Below are positions 13,401 through 22,125 of a stretch of DNA of 40,112 nucleotides, piece after piece. Made by a program: the position numbers and the translations under genes. Numbering within the stretch: position 1 is the first letter of the stretch; the number at the start of each line of letters is the position of its first letter. Source of the stretch: Branchiostoma floridae (lineage: Eukaryota > Chordata > Leptocardii > Amphioxiformes > Branchiostomatidae); contig NC_049979.1 in NCBI RefSeq assembly GCF_000003815.2, forward strand, positions 18,217,642 to 18,257,753, written 5' to 3'. Below the pieces are notes generated by a model. It saw only the letters and a list, made by a program, of their open reading frames with translations, had not been told where the DNA came from and ran no database searches.

Positions 13401-16400
13401 AAATGCTGCCTCTGAGAATTTCACATAAGACCACTGGGAACTCTAAGCTAGAATCCAATTTCTGAGACAAACCACAGAAATGCTGCACAGAAATGAGGCC
13501 ATTTTGCATGAGTATCATCCTAGTTAGATTACAGGGGCGTTACAGGGTGGTGAATTAACTAGGATGATACTCAGGCTACTTCACTTAACACATCCTATAA
13601 AAAAGATAGAAAAGGTTGCCAAGTTTTATATTTTGTTGCCACACTTGTTGTTTGACTTTACCTTCCATGAGTAATTGGGACTGAGACGAGGACTTATTTT
13701 GCAGAAATGATGATGATGTTCAATACTTTTGGTCAGACAGTATTAAACAAAATTTGTTTTTATGAAAGTTACAAAAAATTTCCCTTTCATTTTCTTATGA
13801 ACTTCTGCAGTTTGTTCCTGGAATGATTTTGGTCCAAAGAATATCTACTTTCCTCTCATCTTTACTACTTCCATATAATACCCAACAGCAAAGAAATTAA
13901 TGTGGCATTATCTGTTTCCATAACAGAGGTAGTAAACAGAGGTATTTCAATTTTCATACTTTTTCAAAAGAGACCTAACATCATAAATACTTAAAGAAAA
14001 TCAAATTACCTATTAGAATTCAACCATTATCACCCTGTGTATTCTCATTGCAAATTGCACGAGTACACAAGTCATTGCAAATTGCACGAGTACACAAGTG
14101 CTAAATGTTGGACAGAAACCCGATGGCAATGAACAACAATGTCTAATCTGTTTTGAATTCTTTAGGACAGCCAAACTGAATGTAAACAGGAGTTTGTCCA
14201 ACCGGTACATAACCTTACAAAAAGGACCACACCCACCTTACTGTCCCTCTGCCACTGAGTCTGGAGCTTATTCAGCTGTTCCTTCTTAGTTTGAATTTTC
14301 ATGGCCTTGCTGAGCTTCAACTTGGCCCTCCTCAGAATACCACTTTTCCTCCCCTGTACGGCTCCCTGGAGTGGGGGAATAACACTGCCAGAGGGAGTTG
14401 CATCTGGTTCCCCTAGTGAGCCAGCCTTTCTGTTCCTTCTGTCCTTCTTGGACTGTTCAGCTCTGTTTTCTTTAGGTTTCCTGCTCAACTTCAACTTTTC
14501 CAGCTTTTCTTCACCCTCTGGCTCTAGAACCAAATCATCTGACTTTGTGCCATCCACTCCATCTGTCTGGTTGGTCAGATGTGGTAATTTCAAGCGAGCA
14601 GGTTTCAGGATAGAAGTGCGAGACTGTTGGGTCATGTCTGCTGACGTGATGTGTTGAGATGGACTCAGGGACTTTTTCCAAATAGATTGAGCTTTTAACT
14701 TACTGGCTCGACCAGCAGTCCTGGTTTCCATATCTTCCTCTGTATGTGCCTGATCAACCGGTGGATTATCCTTAGCTAGTGCCATGGTCAGGTCTAATCT
14801 GGGCACCTTCATTGGGAAGTAAAAATCATCGTCCTCAATGAAGCGTTTCCTTGGCTTGATGATTCGTGACGACCTTGAACTGACGGGAGGAAGCTGGAAT
14901 TTACCAGGTGCTTTTGACTGTGGTGTCGGTGGACTCCCACCAGTCCTCAAATTCCTCCGCAAGTTCCCCATCTTTGCTTTCTGTAGAAGCTGCTTGGCAA
15001 CATTCTTATCTACTTTCTTTGACATTGGCAGGACACGTACAGGTTTCTGTGGTCTACCAGGTTTTCTTTCAGTTCTCTTTACTTCAACTTTCCTTACAAT
15101 GTCTTTTGCTTTGGCTTCTTTCTTACCTCTTGGAATGGGCACTGCTTGTGGCCTACCAACTTTTCTGGCAGACTTTGATTCTACCGATTTTTTCACTGGC
15201 TTCAGGACTTCCTCCTTCTCTAATGATTTATGAACTTTAGGTGGATGAACTGCCCGGGGCGGTCTTCCACGACCACGGACAACTTTGATGGCTTTACCAT
15301 CTGCACCAATGCGGATCTTAATTGTCTGAAGCTTTGGTTTAGCAATTCTGCCCTTAACTGACGCGTGGGAATCTTTACTGCGAGGTACCTCTGCTTCCTT
15401 GTACCTAACGGACTCCTCAGATCGGTTCTTAGCCAATCTCCTCTCAGTAGGAGGGGAATAGTCAGGTGTGTCTTCATCTGATACATCTTCATCTTCATCC
15501 CCAGGCTGCGAAATCCACGAGGAAAGAGTTTGGCGGTCAAGAGCAAACTCACTGAGGCGGCTGGACGGCACGCGTTCCCTCTCACTTCGCCTTGGAGGTG
15601 ACCTGACTTCAAGCTCAGAAGGATCAAACCCTTCAAAACCTTCATCCTGTGAAGAAAGCAGAAAGATATTAGAGGACCCTGAGATGCTTCTCAGAGACAA
15701 TGTAGCTGGAATGTCCTGAAACAACTGTAACATAAAATAAAACATCCCCTTGTGGCTTGTGTCTAAAACTGTCCTCAGCCTCACAACAGACAAATGTTGT
15801 TTATCACACAAAAACAATCATGAATGGGGAGTGAAAGGTAATACAGGTAACATAGACACATCATACCCTTCATAACAGATTTTAGCCCAGTCAGGAATCT
15901 CACAGCCATCTCATTGCCATTCAGAATATTCAAATGTTCTTTCAAAGCATGGCACATACCGCTACAAGGCCTAAACCACTGTATGTGAAATATGATGAGC
16001 TCCAATACACTAGGAAGCATATATACCAAACTAGTTGATCAATAACTTCAAATTGCACATTTGAGAAATTCTTAGCCAATTCTATCCTGTGCAAAACAAC
16101 CAAATATCTTTGCTCTATAAATAGTATAATAATTAATATGTGTGACATATTTCCTGTGTTTCATGAATTTTGTATTTGTTTCATGTAAGAAGGACCCCAT
16201 TGTTCCAAAGACACACTGATACAACCAAGTAAAGCAATAAAGTAATACCTAAATTTAGTACATGATCCCCTAAAGATCGAAAATACATAAATCCATTTCT
16301 CCCTGCCAAATCAATTATTAGTTAAACCATGACATTTTTCTGTGGAAGTCACTACATGTCTAGCAGGTGTCCAGTAAGATACTGAAGACTACAACAGCAA

Positions 16401-17958
16401 CTAACATTTAGTTACACAAACAGTCCAGGGCTGTCAGTCTTCTCAGATAAGATATTGATGAGTTTACACTGTGGCAAGTATATGTTCTTCGAATTAGAGT
16501 TAGAGAGTTCAGTATATTTATCAGAAGCTTATTATGCATTCTTCCTGTCTATGAATTCAGTAGTTAGGCAACAAATGGTACATGTACTAGTAAATCACAC
16601 AAAAGTAAATCACACAAAGTTCAGGTAAAAGTGATTGTCATCAAAGACAAATACCCCCTGCTGACATTCTGGGTCAACAGCTGGTGTGCTAACTGATTGT
16701 TTATTTCTGTATGTGCTGTGGTAATGGCCATGACCTCTCCTGCTCCCTTAGTCTCAAATCAGGAATGGTGCAAAGAAGATGGGATCACAACAGATCCTGA
16801 GGGACACAAGTCATGAGATATACTCTTCCAGAAGCCCAGACAATGTCTGTAACTGATTCAACTTCCCAGCATATGGGGGCCTACTGTTACTGCTGTAGCT
16901 GGTGTAATCATCACTACTGGTTGCATGAGGTGTGATCAACACCTGTTCACACCCAACATTCATGACTACTAGGATGTTTTCCATCTGAAAAACCAAAACA
17001 AAAGGGAATTTACGATAGATCCCCTGATGAACAGGCCGTGATATGAGCAGGAGGCAAGTGTAGACATCGCACCACACTTCATAGAGCCACAGCACTGCTG
17101 GAACTACACAGAACTTGTTTGCCCTGCCCCCCTCCCACCAAAGGTAGACACCGAAAAAATAATAATCTGTGAGCGATACGTACAGAAAAAAAGGTCACCC
17201 ACTACATTTCACAGATAAGAAAGTAATACACAATATAGGGGACATAATTTTACGGAAGTGTATATTCAGGCGTATGTGTCAACCATACCGGGTACAATAA
17301 AAAATACAGCAGACTTTTCAACATTCGAAAATCAATGGGCCTTGATCATTTCGTCGCCGTTTCAACGTAATATATCGATAAACCGACAGTCACTGGGAGA
17401 TTATGGAATACTGTAATTGTTTCCTGACTACTTAATTTCCACATTCACCTCTTCTTAAGCTGAAGATGGAGGTTTAGTTGAATTTGTTTTGAAAGAAGAG
17501 GGAAGCAAGATCAACGGTCTGTGAACAGACTGGGCGAACAAAATGGCGACCGCTCTGTTCCATTTCCGAACTATACTACACTTATTCTCTGCCTAAAATA
17601 AAGATATCAACGTTGTCGTTTCAGTCTAATTGTACCTTAACTCATATCAAGACTGTCTAATAGTGTCTTATAATCAATGACAAATCAAAAAGTGGCAGAA
17701 ATTGCCATTGATCGTGGCACGTTTTGGGCGCCGTTGGACTACACTGGGCGAAAACAACGTTCCACCCAACCCAACATGACGCATTCGTACCTCGTCTGAG
17801 TCGCCATACACGTCACGAAACCTCTTTAGTGCCCGTTCGATGCTTCCAACATAGTCCAAGGACTGATCACGCAGATTCTCGAAGTCATCCAGGCCAAATT
17901 TGACGTTAGATCGGCCGAATCTTTTACCAGGACGGCCGGGAAAACGCAAGCGCGCCAT
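87..17958 (-). CDS. KMT2A: KMT2A/B (MLL-type) histone H3K4 methyltransferase, partial (24 exons, 3' end outside window)
   Basis: Nuclear lysine methyltransferase that writes H3K4 methylation at CpG-rich promoters within the WDR5/RBBP5/ASH2L/menin complex (family knowledge). Coding exons from 5' to 3' on the minus strand are 17958-17791, 15646-14237, 11086-10981, 10760-10705, 10588-10330, 8661-8490, 8319-8272, 8155-8097, 7809-7481, 7271-7134, 6840-6748, 6584-6464, 6173-6118, 5912-5855, 5708-5518, 3689-3462, 3348-3238, 2989-2916, 2698-2553, 2393-2284, 2100-1963, 1808-1650, 1490-1373 and 165-87. All introns are GT-AG and every junction keeps frame, giving about 1,475 codons with no internal stop or frameshift. 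The domain order matches human KMT2A/KMT2B, but the region between the AT-hooks and the CXXC domain is much shorter than in KMT2A. FYRC, the WIN motif and SET lie beyond the left edge. It looks like the single pro-orthologue of the vertebrate pair; whether A or B is closer cannot be told here. Confidence 0.95.
266..988. mobile_element. Non-autonomous inverted-repeat element in KMT2 intron 23
   Basis: The left end, GAGTCAATTCCA...CACCGAGATGG from 268, and the right end, whose complement reads GAGTCGATTCCA...TACCGAGAGGG from 986, form imperfect terminal inverted repeats of about 30 nt. Both ends are flanked by TA (266-267 and 987-988), as expected for a TA target duplication. The interior holds many diverged copies of a TGTTGGAACA/GTTAGAACA-type motif and no convincing coding sequence. 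It looks like a MITE; the family is not recognised. Confidence 0.65.
1650..2698 (-). CDS. KMT2A: KMT2 exons 19-22: linker and extended PHD (ePHD) finger
   Basis: Exons 2698-2553, 2393-2284, 2100-1963 and 1808-1650. Exon 19 begins G-M-L-P-N-A-V-L-P-P-S-L-E-H-D-Y-A-Q-W, almost identical to human KMT2A. Exons 20-22 form the ePHD/ADD-like zinc domain, with R-Q-C-C-L-C, W-V-H-A-N-C-A-L-W-S-A-E-V, R-C-E-R-C-N-K, G-A-T-V-G-C-C and N-F-H-F-M-C-A-R (about residues 1287-1410). All expected zinc ligands are visible. In the family this unit sits before FYRN and supports chromatin binding. Confidence 0.95.
2916..5708 (-). CDS. KMT2A: KMT2 exons 15-18: end of PHD3 and divergent bromodomain
   Basis: Exons 5708-5518, 3689-3462, 3348-3238 and 2989-2916. 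Exon 15 completes PHD3 (Y-T-C-P-S-C) and continues with E-W-R-Q-A-V-Q-K-E-L as in KMT2A. Exon 16 is a poorly conserved acidic linker ending V-R-K-Q-V-E-A-M-E-Y-S-S-V. Exons 17 and 18 encode L-V-R-I-I-Q-G-A-L and Q-M-E-R-Y-F-P-W-F-D-V, matching the last helices of the KMT2A bromodomain (about residues 1150-1225). The N-terminal half of that fold is short. In the family this bromodomain packs on PHD3 and is not a strong acetyl-lysine reader. Intron 15 (3690-5517) contains a TA-flanked repeat element. Confidence 0.9.
3903..5451. mobile_element. TA-flanked non-autonomous DNA transposon in KMT2 intron 15
   Basis: The element starts CAGTGAAACTTGT at 3905 and ends with the inverse ACAAGTTTCACTG at 5449, flanked on both sides by TA. 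Both subterminal regions contain several GTGGTC/GACCAC units. At 1,545 bp it has no transposase-length reading frame. The ends and TA duplication fit the Tc1/mariner superfamily (pogo/Tigger-like CAGT termini); that placement is an inference. Its interior contains a tandem repeat. Confidence 0.75.
4985..5275. repeat. Degenerate tandem repeat, about 105-bp unit, 2.5-3 copies
   Basis: The phrase TTGAAAATGACG recurs at about 5033, 5140 and 5243 (spacing 107 and 103). Each is followed by a diverged GCCAAAACA(T/C)AAGCC(A/G)ATTTTAGCG block and preceded by an ATCGA motif. The array lies inside the transposon at 3903-5451. Confidence 0.7.
5855..7809 (-). CDS. KMT2A: KMT2 exons 9-14: PHD fingers 1-3 (first part)
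   Basis: Exons 7809-7481, 7271-7134, 6840-6748, 6584-6464, 6173-6118 and 5912-5855. Exon 9 is a basic linker ending D-V-E-N-A-W-E-G-G and R-I-V-C-Y-L-C, the entry to PHD1. Exon 10 carries C-C-E-A-F-H-Q-F-C and W-C-C-R-R-C; exon 11 carries P-N-Y-P-T-R-P-T-K-K-K-K-I-W (PHD2). Exons 12-14 carry the T-T-P-G repeat and PHD3 with Y-C-P-I-C, D-D-D-Y-E-S-K-M-M-Q-C-G-K-C and W-V-H-A-K-C. The Tyr, Met and Trp positions that form the H3K4me3 aromatic cage of human PHD3 are retained. An alternative acceptor for exon 11 is described in the findings. Confidence 0.94.
8097..8661 (-). CDS. KMT2A: KMT2 exons 6-8: CXXC zinc finger
   Basis: Exons 8661-8490, 8319-8272 and 8155-8097 encode an R-rich lead-in followed by C-G-A-C-D-G-C, E-D-C-G-K-C-P-N-C, then K-F-G-G and K-K-Q-C-C with a final K-K-C-R. 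All eight zinc-ligand cysteines and the KFGG/KKQCC DNA-contact segments of the KMT2A CXXC domain are present (about residues 700-748). The family role is binding unmethylated CpG DNA. The domain is split over three exons; an intron falls right after the second cysteine cluster. Confidence 0.95.
8819..10228. mobile_element. TA-flanked non-autonomous DNA transposon in KMT2 intron 5
   Basis: The left end, CAGTCAAACCTG at 8821, is matched by CAGGTTTGACTG ending at 10226, with TA at 8819-8820 and 10227-10228. The flanks even read gtagtagTA on one side and TAgtagta on the other. GTGGTC units crowd both subterminal regions. Element length is 1,406 bp with no long reading frame. The ends and a GCCGG-rich internal segment resemble the element at 3903-5451, so both belong to one family. 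A GC-rich internal part (9560-9740) has CCAAT boxes. Confidence 0.75.
10330..11086 (-). CDS. KMT2A: KMT2 exons 3-5: linker, acidic Ser tract, conserved pre-CXXC block
   Basis: Exons 11086-10981, 10760-10705 and 10588-10330. Exons 3 and 4 encode a Pro/Gln-rich linker of about 54 residues that I recognise only by position and splice phase. Exon 5 starts with a Ser/Asp/Glu tract of about 35 residues. It continues with P-R-I-K-H-V-C-R-R-A-A-V-A-L-G, a vertebrate KMT2A/B signature just before the CXXC domain, and then L-S-A-L-P-P-K-E-K-R. The donor of exon 5 (GAAG|gtttgt) is weak but is the only one that keeps frame into exon 6. Confidence 0.88.
13510..13572. repeat. Perfect 17-nt inverted repeat (hairpin)
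   Basis: GAGTATCATCCTAGTTA (13510-13526) and its exact reverse complement (13556-13572) are separated by 29 nt. It could be a tiny foldback element; no target duplication is obvious. Confidence 0.85.
14046..14099. repeat. 27-bp exact tandem duplication
   Basis: The unit beginning CATTGCAAATTGCACGAG is present twice without mismatch, at 14046-14072 and 14073-14099. It ends about 140 bp downstream of the KMT2 exon 2 donor. Confidence 0.95.
14237..15646 (-). CDS. KMT2A: KMT2 exon 2: LEDGF-type motif, three AT-hooks, conserved basic block
   Basis: A 1,410-nt exon in phase 0 at both ends, encoding residues 57-526. It opens with D-E-G-F-E-G-F-D followed by E-V-R-S-P, which corresponds to the LEDGF IBD-binding motif of KMT2A (E-x-F-x-G-F, then E-V-R-V-R-S-P). 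AT-hook cores follow at residues 181-186 (GRGRPP), about 219-222 (VGRP) and about 252-256 (PGRPQ), expected to bind the AT-rich minor groove. A further conserved stretch includes A-K-Q-L-L-Q-K-A-K and S-R-I-I-K-P-R-K-R-F-I-E-D-D-D (about residues 272-340), nearly as in human KMT2A. The remainder is Lys/Ser-rich and probably disordered. Confidence 0.93.
16700..16705 (-). terminator. Possible polyadenylation signal AATAAA
   Basis: AATAAA on the minus strand, about 105 nt beyond the stop of the candidate terminal exon at 16811. It may be coincidental. Confidence 0.25.
16811..16984 (-). CDS. Candidate alternative terminal exon of KMT2 (speculative)
   Basis: A strong acceptor (a run of T then CAG at 16987-16985) precedes 57 sense codons in phase 0, beginning M-E-N-I-L-V-V-M-N and ending L-L-E-E-Y-I-S before TGA. 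An AATAAA signal on the same strand lies at 16705-16700, about 105 nt past the stop. Spliced to exon 1 in phase 0 it would give a protein of about 113 residues carrying only the menin-binding motif. I recognise no domain, and a chance open frame remains possible. Confidence 0.25.
   Translation of the reverse strand: MENILVVMNVGCEQVLITPHATSSDDYTSYSSNSRPPYAGKLNQLQTLSGLLEEYIS
17791..17958 (-). CDS. KMT2A: KMT2 exon 1: start codon and menin-binding motif
   Basis: This exon encodes residues 1-56. The chosen ATG (17958-17956) sits in a good context (AAGATGG), and residues 4-11 read R-L-R-F-P-G-R-P(-G), matching the R-x-R-F-P-x-R-P-G motif by which KMT2A/B bind menin. The segment ending R-F-R-D-V-Y-G-D-S-D-E aligns with the conserved block that ends exon 1 of vertebrate KMT2A. 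The donor GAG|gtacga is phase 0 and joins directly to exon 2. A second in-frame ATG at 18012 would add 18 residues. I prefer the downstream ATG because the menin motif is nearly N-terminal in vertebrates too. Confidence 0.9.
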
Positions 17959-18110
17959 CTTGGCTGTCCTGAGTGGGCGGCCCCTGAATCGGAATAGAGG
18001 GGGGAATCCCATAATCCATCAACAGCGTCTCTCTCGGTTCGCGCCAAAACTGCGCCCAGCGCCCAGCGCTTTATTCTGGCCTGTATTAGACTTATAAGTG
18101 TTGTATCACA
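17959..18110 (-). promoter_or_regulatory. Probable KMT2 promoter / 5' UTR with E2F-like site
   Basis: The sequence directly upstream of the KMT2 start is GC-rich relative to its surroundings. It contains GCGCCAAAA at 18041-18049, the complement of the E2F consensus TTTTGGCGC. The start codon itself lies in AAGATGGCG, which also resembles a YY1 site. No TATA box is evident. The transcription start cannot be fixed from the sequence. Confidence 0.35.
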
Positions 18111-19350
18111 CTCAGGTAGGAAGGGGGTAACGATGTGTGCGTTTCATGGGGACTCAAGTAACGTATGTGGTTCGTTTTGGCAAAGAATACGTATTCTCTC
18201 CCCCTAGTTCCCTCTGACCCTGAATGACCCCGGATCTACCACGCTTTCCTCGGCCCTCCCACAACAGTGAGGAGTGAAGGTCCTGCTTCGGGACATCACG
18301 ACAACATTATCACCAGTAGGACTGAATGAACGACATTGTCATATTATGGTCTACGTTGTTTTCAATCTGCGAATGCTCCACTATATCCATATCTTGGTCA
18401 AATTCACCGCATGTTTAGACAGCGCCACCTGACACATTGACCTCCATTGCAGTTACACCTGTGGATACCAGATGGGGTCACCGGCCGTGCAACCTGCGCA
18501 GGCACCTGCGCTATCCGGGGGAGCTGTATGCCAAGCTAATAGTGTCGAAGTTTACTTGTTTGGACATTTTAACGTTTTATGAGCCTGATAGTGGGCTGTA
18601 AGGCTAGCGGCCAATCGACCCCCTTCGTTTCAATGTAACCGTTTCAATGTTAAACGTAACGTTATACATGTAGGAGGTGTTATTATTGTTACATCATTAC
18701 GGGTCAGGTTTATCCAGTGTGCTTTACTGTGTCCATAGGATGTTCATTAGTACAGTAGCGAGTCTCCCAATATTGACAGTTATGTTTGAAAGTGGTCGTT
18801 TGTTTATTTCCTCCTACCAGTCGATACTGTACTTCATTAGTTAGCAACAAGGAGGCAACATAGCGCCAGTCTTGAAAAGTTATACCTAAGATACAAGGTT
18901 AAATTGGTTGCCTAAGACGAACAGTACGTCGGGGAACGTTACAAACAAGTTAAGTCTATTAAAACTGTTCTTACGAAGTTTAGGGGCTCGTCCTTGGTGC
19001 TGAATCTATATCACAAATCATTATATCACGTATCCCAACAAGACGCATTGTCAGGGCATCACTGTCCGATTTTAGTAAAATCTCATCATATTATAGAAGT
19101 GACACTATGGTTTACGCCCTATATCAAAGTTCATATACCTGACATTATCGTTATATCAAACAGCAGTACGTGTAAGATCATGTACATGTCTAATGATCAA
19201 TCGTCATCATCGTATACCTCTCGGATACCGTGGTCGTGGTAGCAGGGTACATGTGAACTAATAGCACAGGAGATGTAAATCATAACATTGTGTTCTAGAC
19301 ACACAATGCATTGGAACCATTCTGCGTCTTGTCGGCGGAGGATTCCCGCC
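18111..19350. other. Spacer between KMT2 promoter and MARC-A 3' end
   Basis: No exon, RNA gene or repeat recognised. It contains one TAACGTTA palindrome (18657-18664). The nearest minus-strand AATAAA for MARC-A lies about 550 nt past its stop (near 18803), so the 3' UTR may be long. Confidence 0.5.
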
Positions 19351-22125
19351 TCACGTACACACATACACCGTGTCCCCGATGTGGATCGCTCCCTCCTGCT
19401 CCACTCCGCAGGTCAGCCCGAACAGGGGGCCGTGTCCGAACACTGCCTTGTATTTCTCATCCTCCGTCAAACGATAGCTGGAATGAAAATGTATTGTCTG
19501 TTTGAGTTTAAGGAAAATTCCCAGGTTCAACGAGATGGGGTGTGGTATGAAGCCTGAAACAAAGGCCGAAGTTTTGCTACAAAACCACATGGGGGCGTAC
19601 GTGAGCCTTATCATCTCCCCAGCGTATTTGCCCAACAACAATGCGGCTATTCATATATCATACTAGACTATACAGACCTTCTAAGAGTCTTGAGAGGTTC
19701 CAGTGTACCGTTCTTCATACCGGTCTCCGGATCGATCGTGGTCATCAAACACCTGTCAACGTGAAGCAGCGAGCACGGGTCAAAGACACTAATCAGTACG
19801 GCTCATAAAAACACCAATGATGCAGATTTAATGCATTTTCTTTGCTTTACATCATTATTTTTTACATATTTAAGTTGGTAACATCTCGCTGTGTAAAATC
19901 AAAGTGTACAAGGTGAAAGTGTATGCGTGGTTCCATTGCCGGTGCCTAGCCTCTGTCCTACTCCTTACTAGTACTTTCTCCTATTTTCGTAATTCTCCCA
20001 CCTGTCACAGGGTAACATTCTCCGGATCTCTGCATCTCCAATTCGCACATACTGCCAGTCATCCTGGAGAATTACATAACACAATGAGCAGGATACATCC
20101 TTAAGTTCATATGATAGAGATCAGGTTTCTTAGCACTATAGCTGCATGGTAGGGTTGGATAGCATCCACCTGAGGATTCATTTCAACGCTGAGAAATGTA
20201 TTCTACATTCCCCAGTGTCAAACTTACAATTAAGCCCTGGGTTGTGAGTTACGTATCATGAGTTTCTCAGTAGAAGAGCTATAAAATGTCACAAGCCCAT
20301 GTCAAATCAGCTTTACCGTGCTATAGCTAAGGCTAGCAGGTATCTGCCCTACCTCTTGAAATGGCTCACACCCTGCCACCACAATGTTGGGTCGGAAGTT
20401 GCGCATGGCTACAGGAGTGGCTAGCTTGTTGTTCAGGTCGCCAAGAGACGCATCTGACGCTAGCAACAAGGCAGTTTCATGCTGAAAACCCACCTGAAAG
20501 AAAGAGGAAATGGCCGTGGGAGTAAAATTCATATTACGTCCCGTGAGAGATTGACATGTGGGACCAGAATCTATGACTCAAAAACGAGTCTTCTACCTTG
20601 TGATCTGGCTTGGCGATATCTTTGTACTTTGGGTGCTGATCAGCACGTCTCTTCTTACTTCCCGGTGTGGACATGACCAGCTTGTAGCCCGTCTTCCCGA
20701 AGAACTTCTCCAGCCAGGCGGCAGCCTCCGGGCCGCAGTCTACAGCGTCTCCTTCAACTCCCCACATGCTAATGGCACCGGGAGAGACAAAGATTGTTCT
20801 TTGCGCAGTTACTAAAGCAACAGTACTTCGTCAAAATTTCCATTGCTTGAGTAACCATTACTTCACACACCTTATTACCTAGATGTCTAATCTTCATCAA
20901 CGCTGTTCTTTTTTCTTCCTAAAAAGAGAGCGCAACTCACTGACGTATTTGATCGAGGAATTCGTCATTGACGTATACTTAATGATGATATTATCACCTC
21001 GTTTGAAGGGGAAAGGAATATCAACAACAGAGAGTGTATCAAATGTGTAACAACGACAGTATTCAATAGGCGACTACTACTTCAAACTTCAGTTTGTGCA
21101 GAGGAAGTCTTACCTGATACTGTATACTTTCTGTTTGTTGGGTCTTGGGAGTGTAAGCGGGTCCATACCAGGTGCCTCCAGCCTGACCTGTCCGTCTCCA
21201 ACACACTGTGGTGAGACCAGCACTACCCGGGGCTCTGTACGTGCGTCCAAGAAGCTGTCCTTATAAAAGATCAGCAGGTGTCTGAGGAGGGGGAACAAAC
21301 TGGTGAGCTACACCAAAGCCGTGTAGGAATTTAAGGTCAAAGGTCTTGCGCTTAACCGCCATCTTGGTGAGCCGTTTGCACATATGCGGAACATTCCCTT
21401 TGGATTGGAATAAGTTTGCTCCCCGTTTAAGTTATGGTATTTTCCGGCGATTGAAACATACATTAAGAAGCCATGAAAATACAGCACTTTATACTGACAG
21501 CCCCCTGTCGGGATTTTAGACGAAGTCGCTTCAAAACCGTCGCACCAGAAGATGAACTTAGCGCTGGCAAATTTGCTTAAGTTACGATGGCAAGGTGACC
21601 GCGGACGGAAAACGTACCAAAAACTGGATGTCGTCACTTCATCAACAGAGCCATTGCTGTCAAGTTGAACTGAGTAACGTGTGACACCGCAGGATCAAAA
21701 ATCAGTCAAGCTAGCGGCCCGCTGGGGCAGTAAGGTTGTCTCGACATTTACTATACGAGCGTCTTTAACCGAGCCTGGGGTTTGTCATGCTTGTCATACA
21801 TTTCGGAGAAAGCGAGGCGCTTGATCATTGTGGAATTGATTGTTCAGTATCAGACATAATTATCATACCGGTCTCACCTGTCCATAACCCCCTCCAGCCG
21901 AAGACCTTGTTTAGTCACCTCGGCCTCCCCCACCTCCTGACCCCGGCACGACTTTACTGGGTGGACGTAGATTTTGGAGACATGGCCGACTGAGACGTAC
22001 TGCCTATTCCCTTTCCGCGGCCTCCGCCACTTCAGGTAGGCTATTCCAGCCGCGATAACAGCTGCAGAAGACAGAGTAAGGACGACTATCTGTCTGGATT
22101 CGGGAGCGACCTTCAAACCGTCCAT
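19351..22125 (-). CDS. MTARC1: Mitochondrial amidoxime reducing component, MARC copy A (complete, 7 exons)
   Basis: Molybdenum enzyme of the mitochondrial outer membrane that reduces N-hydroxylated compounds with electrons from cytochrome b5 and its NADH reductase (family knowledge). Exons: 22125-21878, 21281-21114, 20768-20597, 20493-20353, 20063-20002, 19752-19678 and 19477-19351; all junctions keep frame and yield 330 residues (human proteins have about 335). Residues about 14-33 form the hydrophobic N-terminal anchor followed by W-R-R-P-R-K. The MOSC_N part has K-I-Y-V-H-P-V-K-S-C-R-G and G-V-M-D-R. The MOSC part has N-F-R-P-N-I-V-V and P-C-D-R-C-L-M-T-T-I-D-P-E-T-G, with the predicted molybdenum-ligand Cys at 265. 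The C-terminus has G-P-L-F-G and I-G-D-T-V-Y. It is the last of four head-to-tail copies, about 820 bp downstream of copy B. Confidence 0.95.

Larger units (their letters stand above)
11087..14236. other. KMT2 intron 2, 3.15 kb
   Basis: AT-rich and without any exon I could place between exon 2 (phase 0 end) and exon 3 (phase 0 start). It contains a 218-residue open frame on the minus strand (13024-12368), a hairpin at 13510-13572 and a 27-bp tandem duplication at 14046-14099. Apart from these I see nothing. Confidence 0.6.
15647..17790. other. KMT2 intron 1, 2.1 kb
   Basis: The intron separates the menin-motif exon from the LEDGF-motif exon. It contains one candidate alternative terminal exon (16984-16811, listed separately). 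No repeat or further exon was recognised. Confidence 0.6.

Noticed and set aside
14301-15233. Plus-strand open frames over KMT2 exon 2
   Set aside because: Shadows of a long coding exon whose minus-strand product carries AT-hooks and conserved KMT2 motifs.
1-17958. Apparent absence of FYRC and SET domains in the KMT2 gene
   Set aside because: The gene runs off the left edge in mid-FYRN, so nothing can be said about loss.
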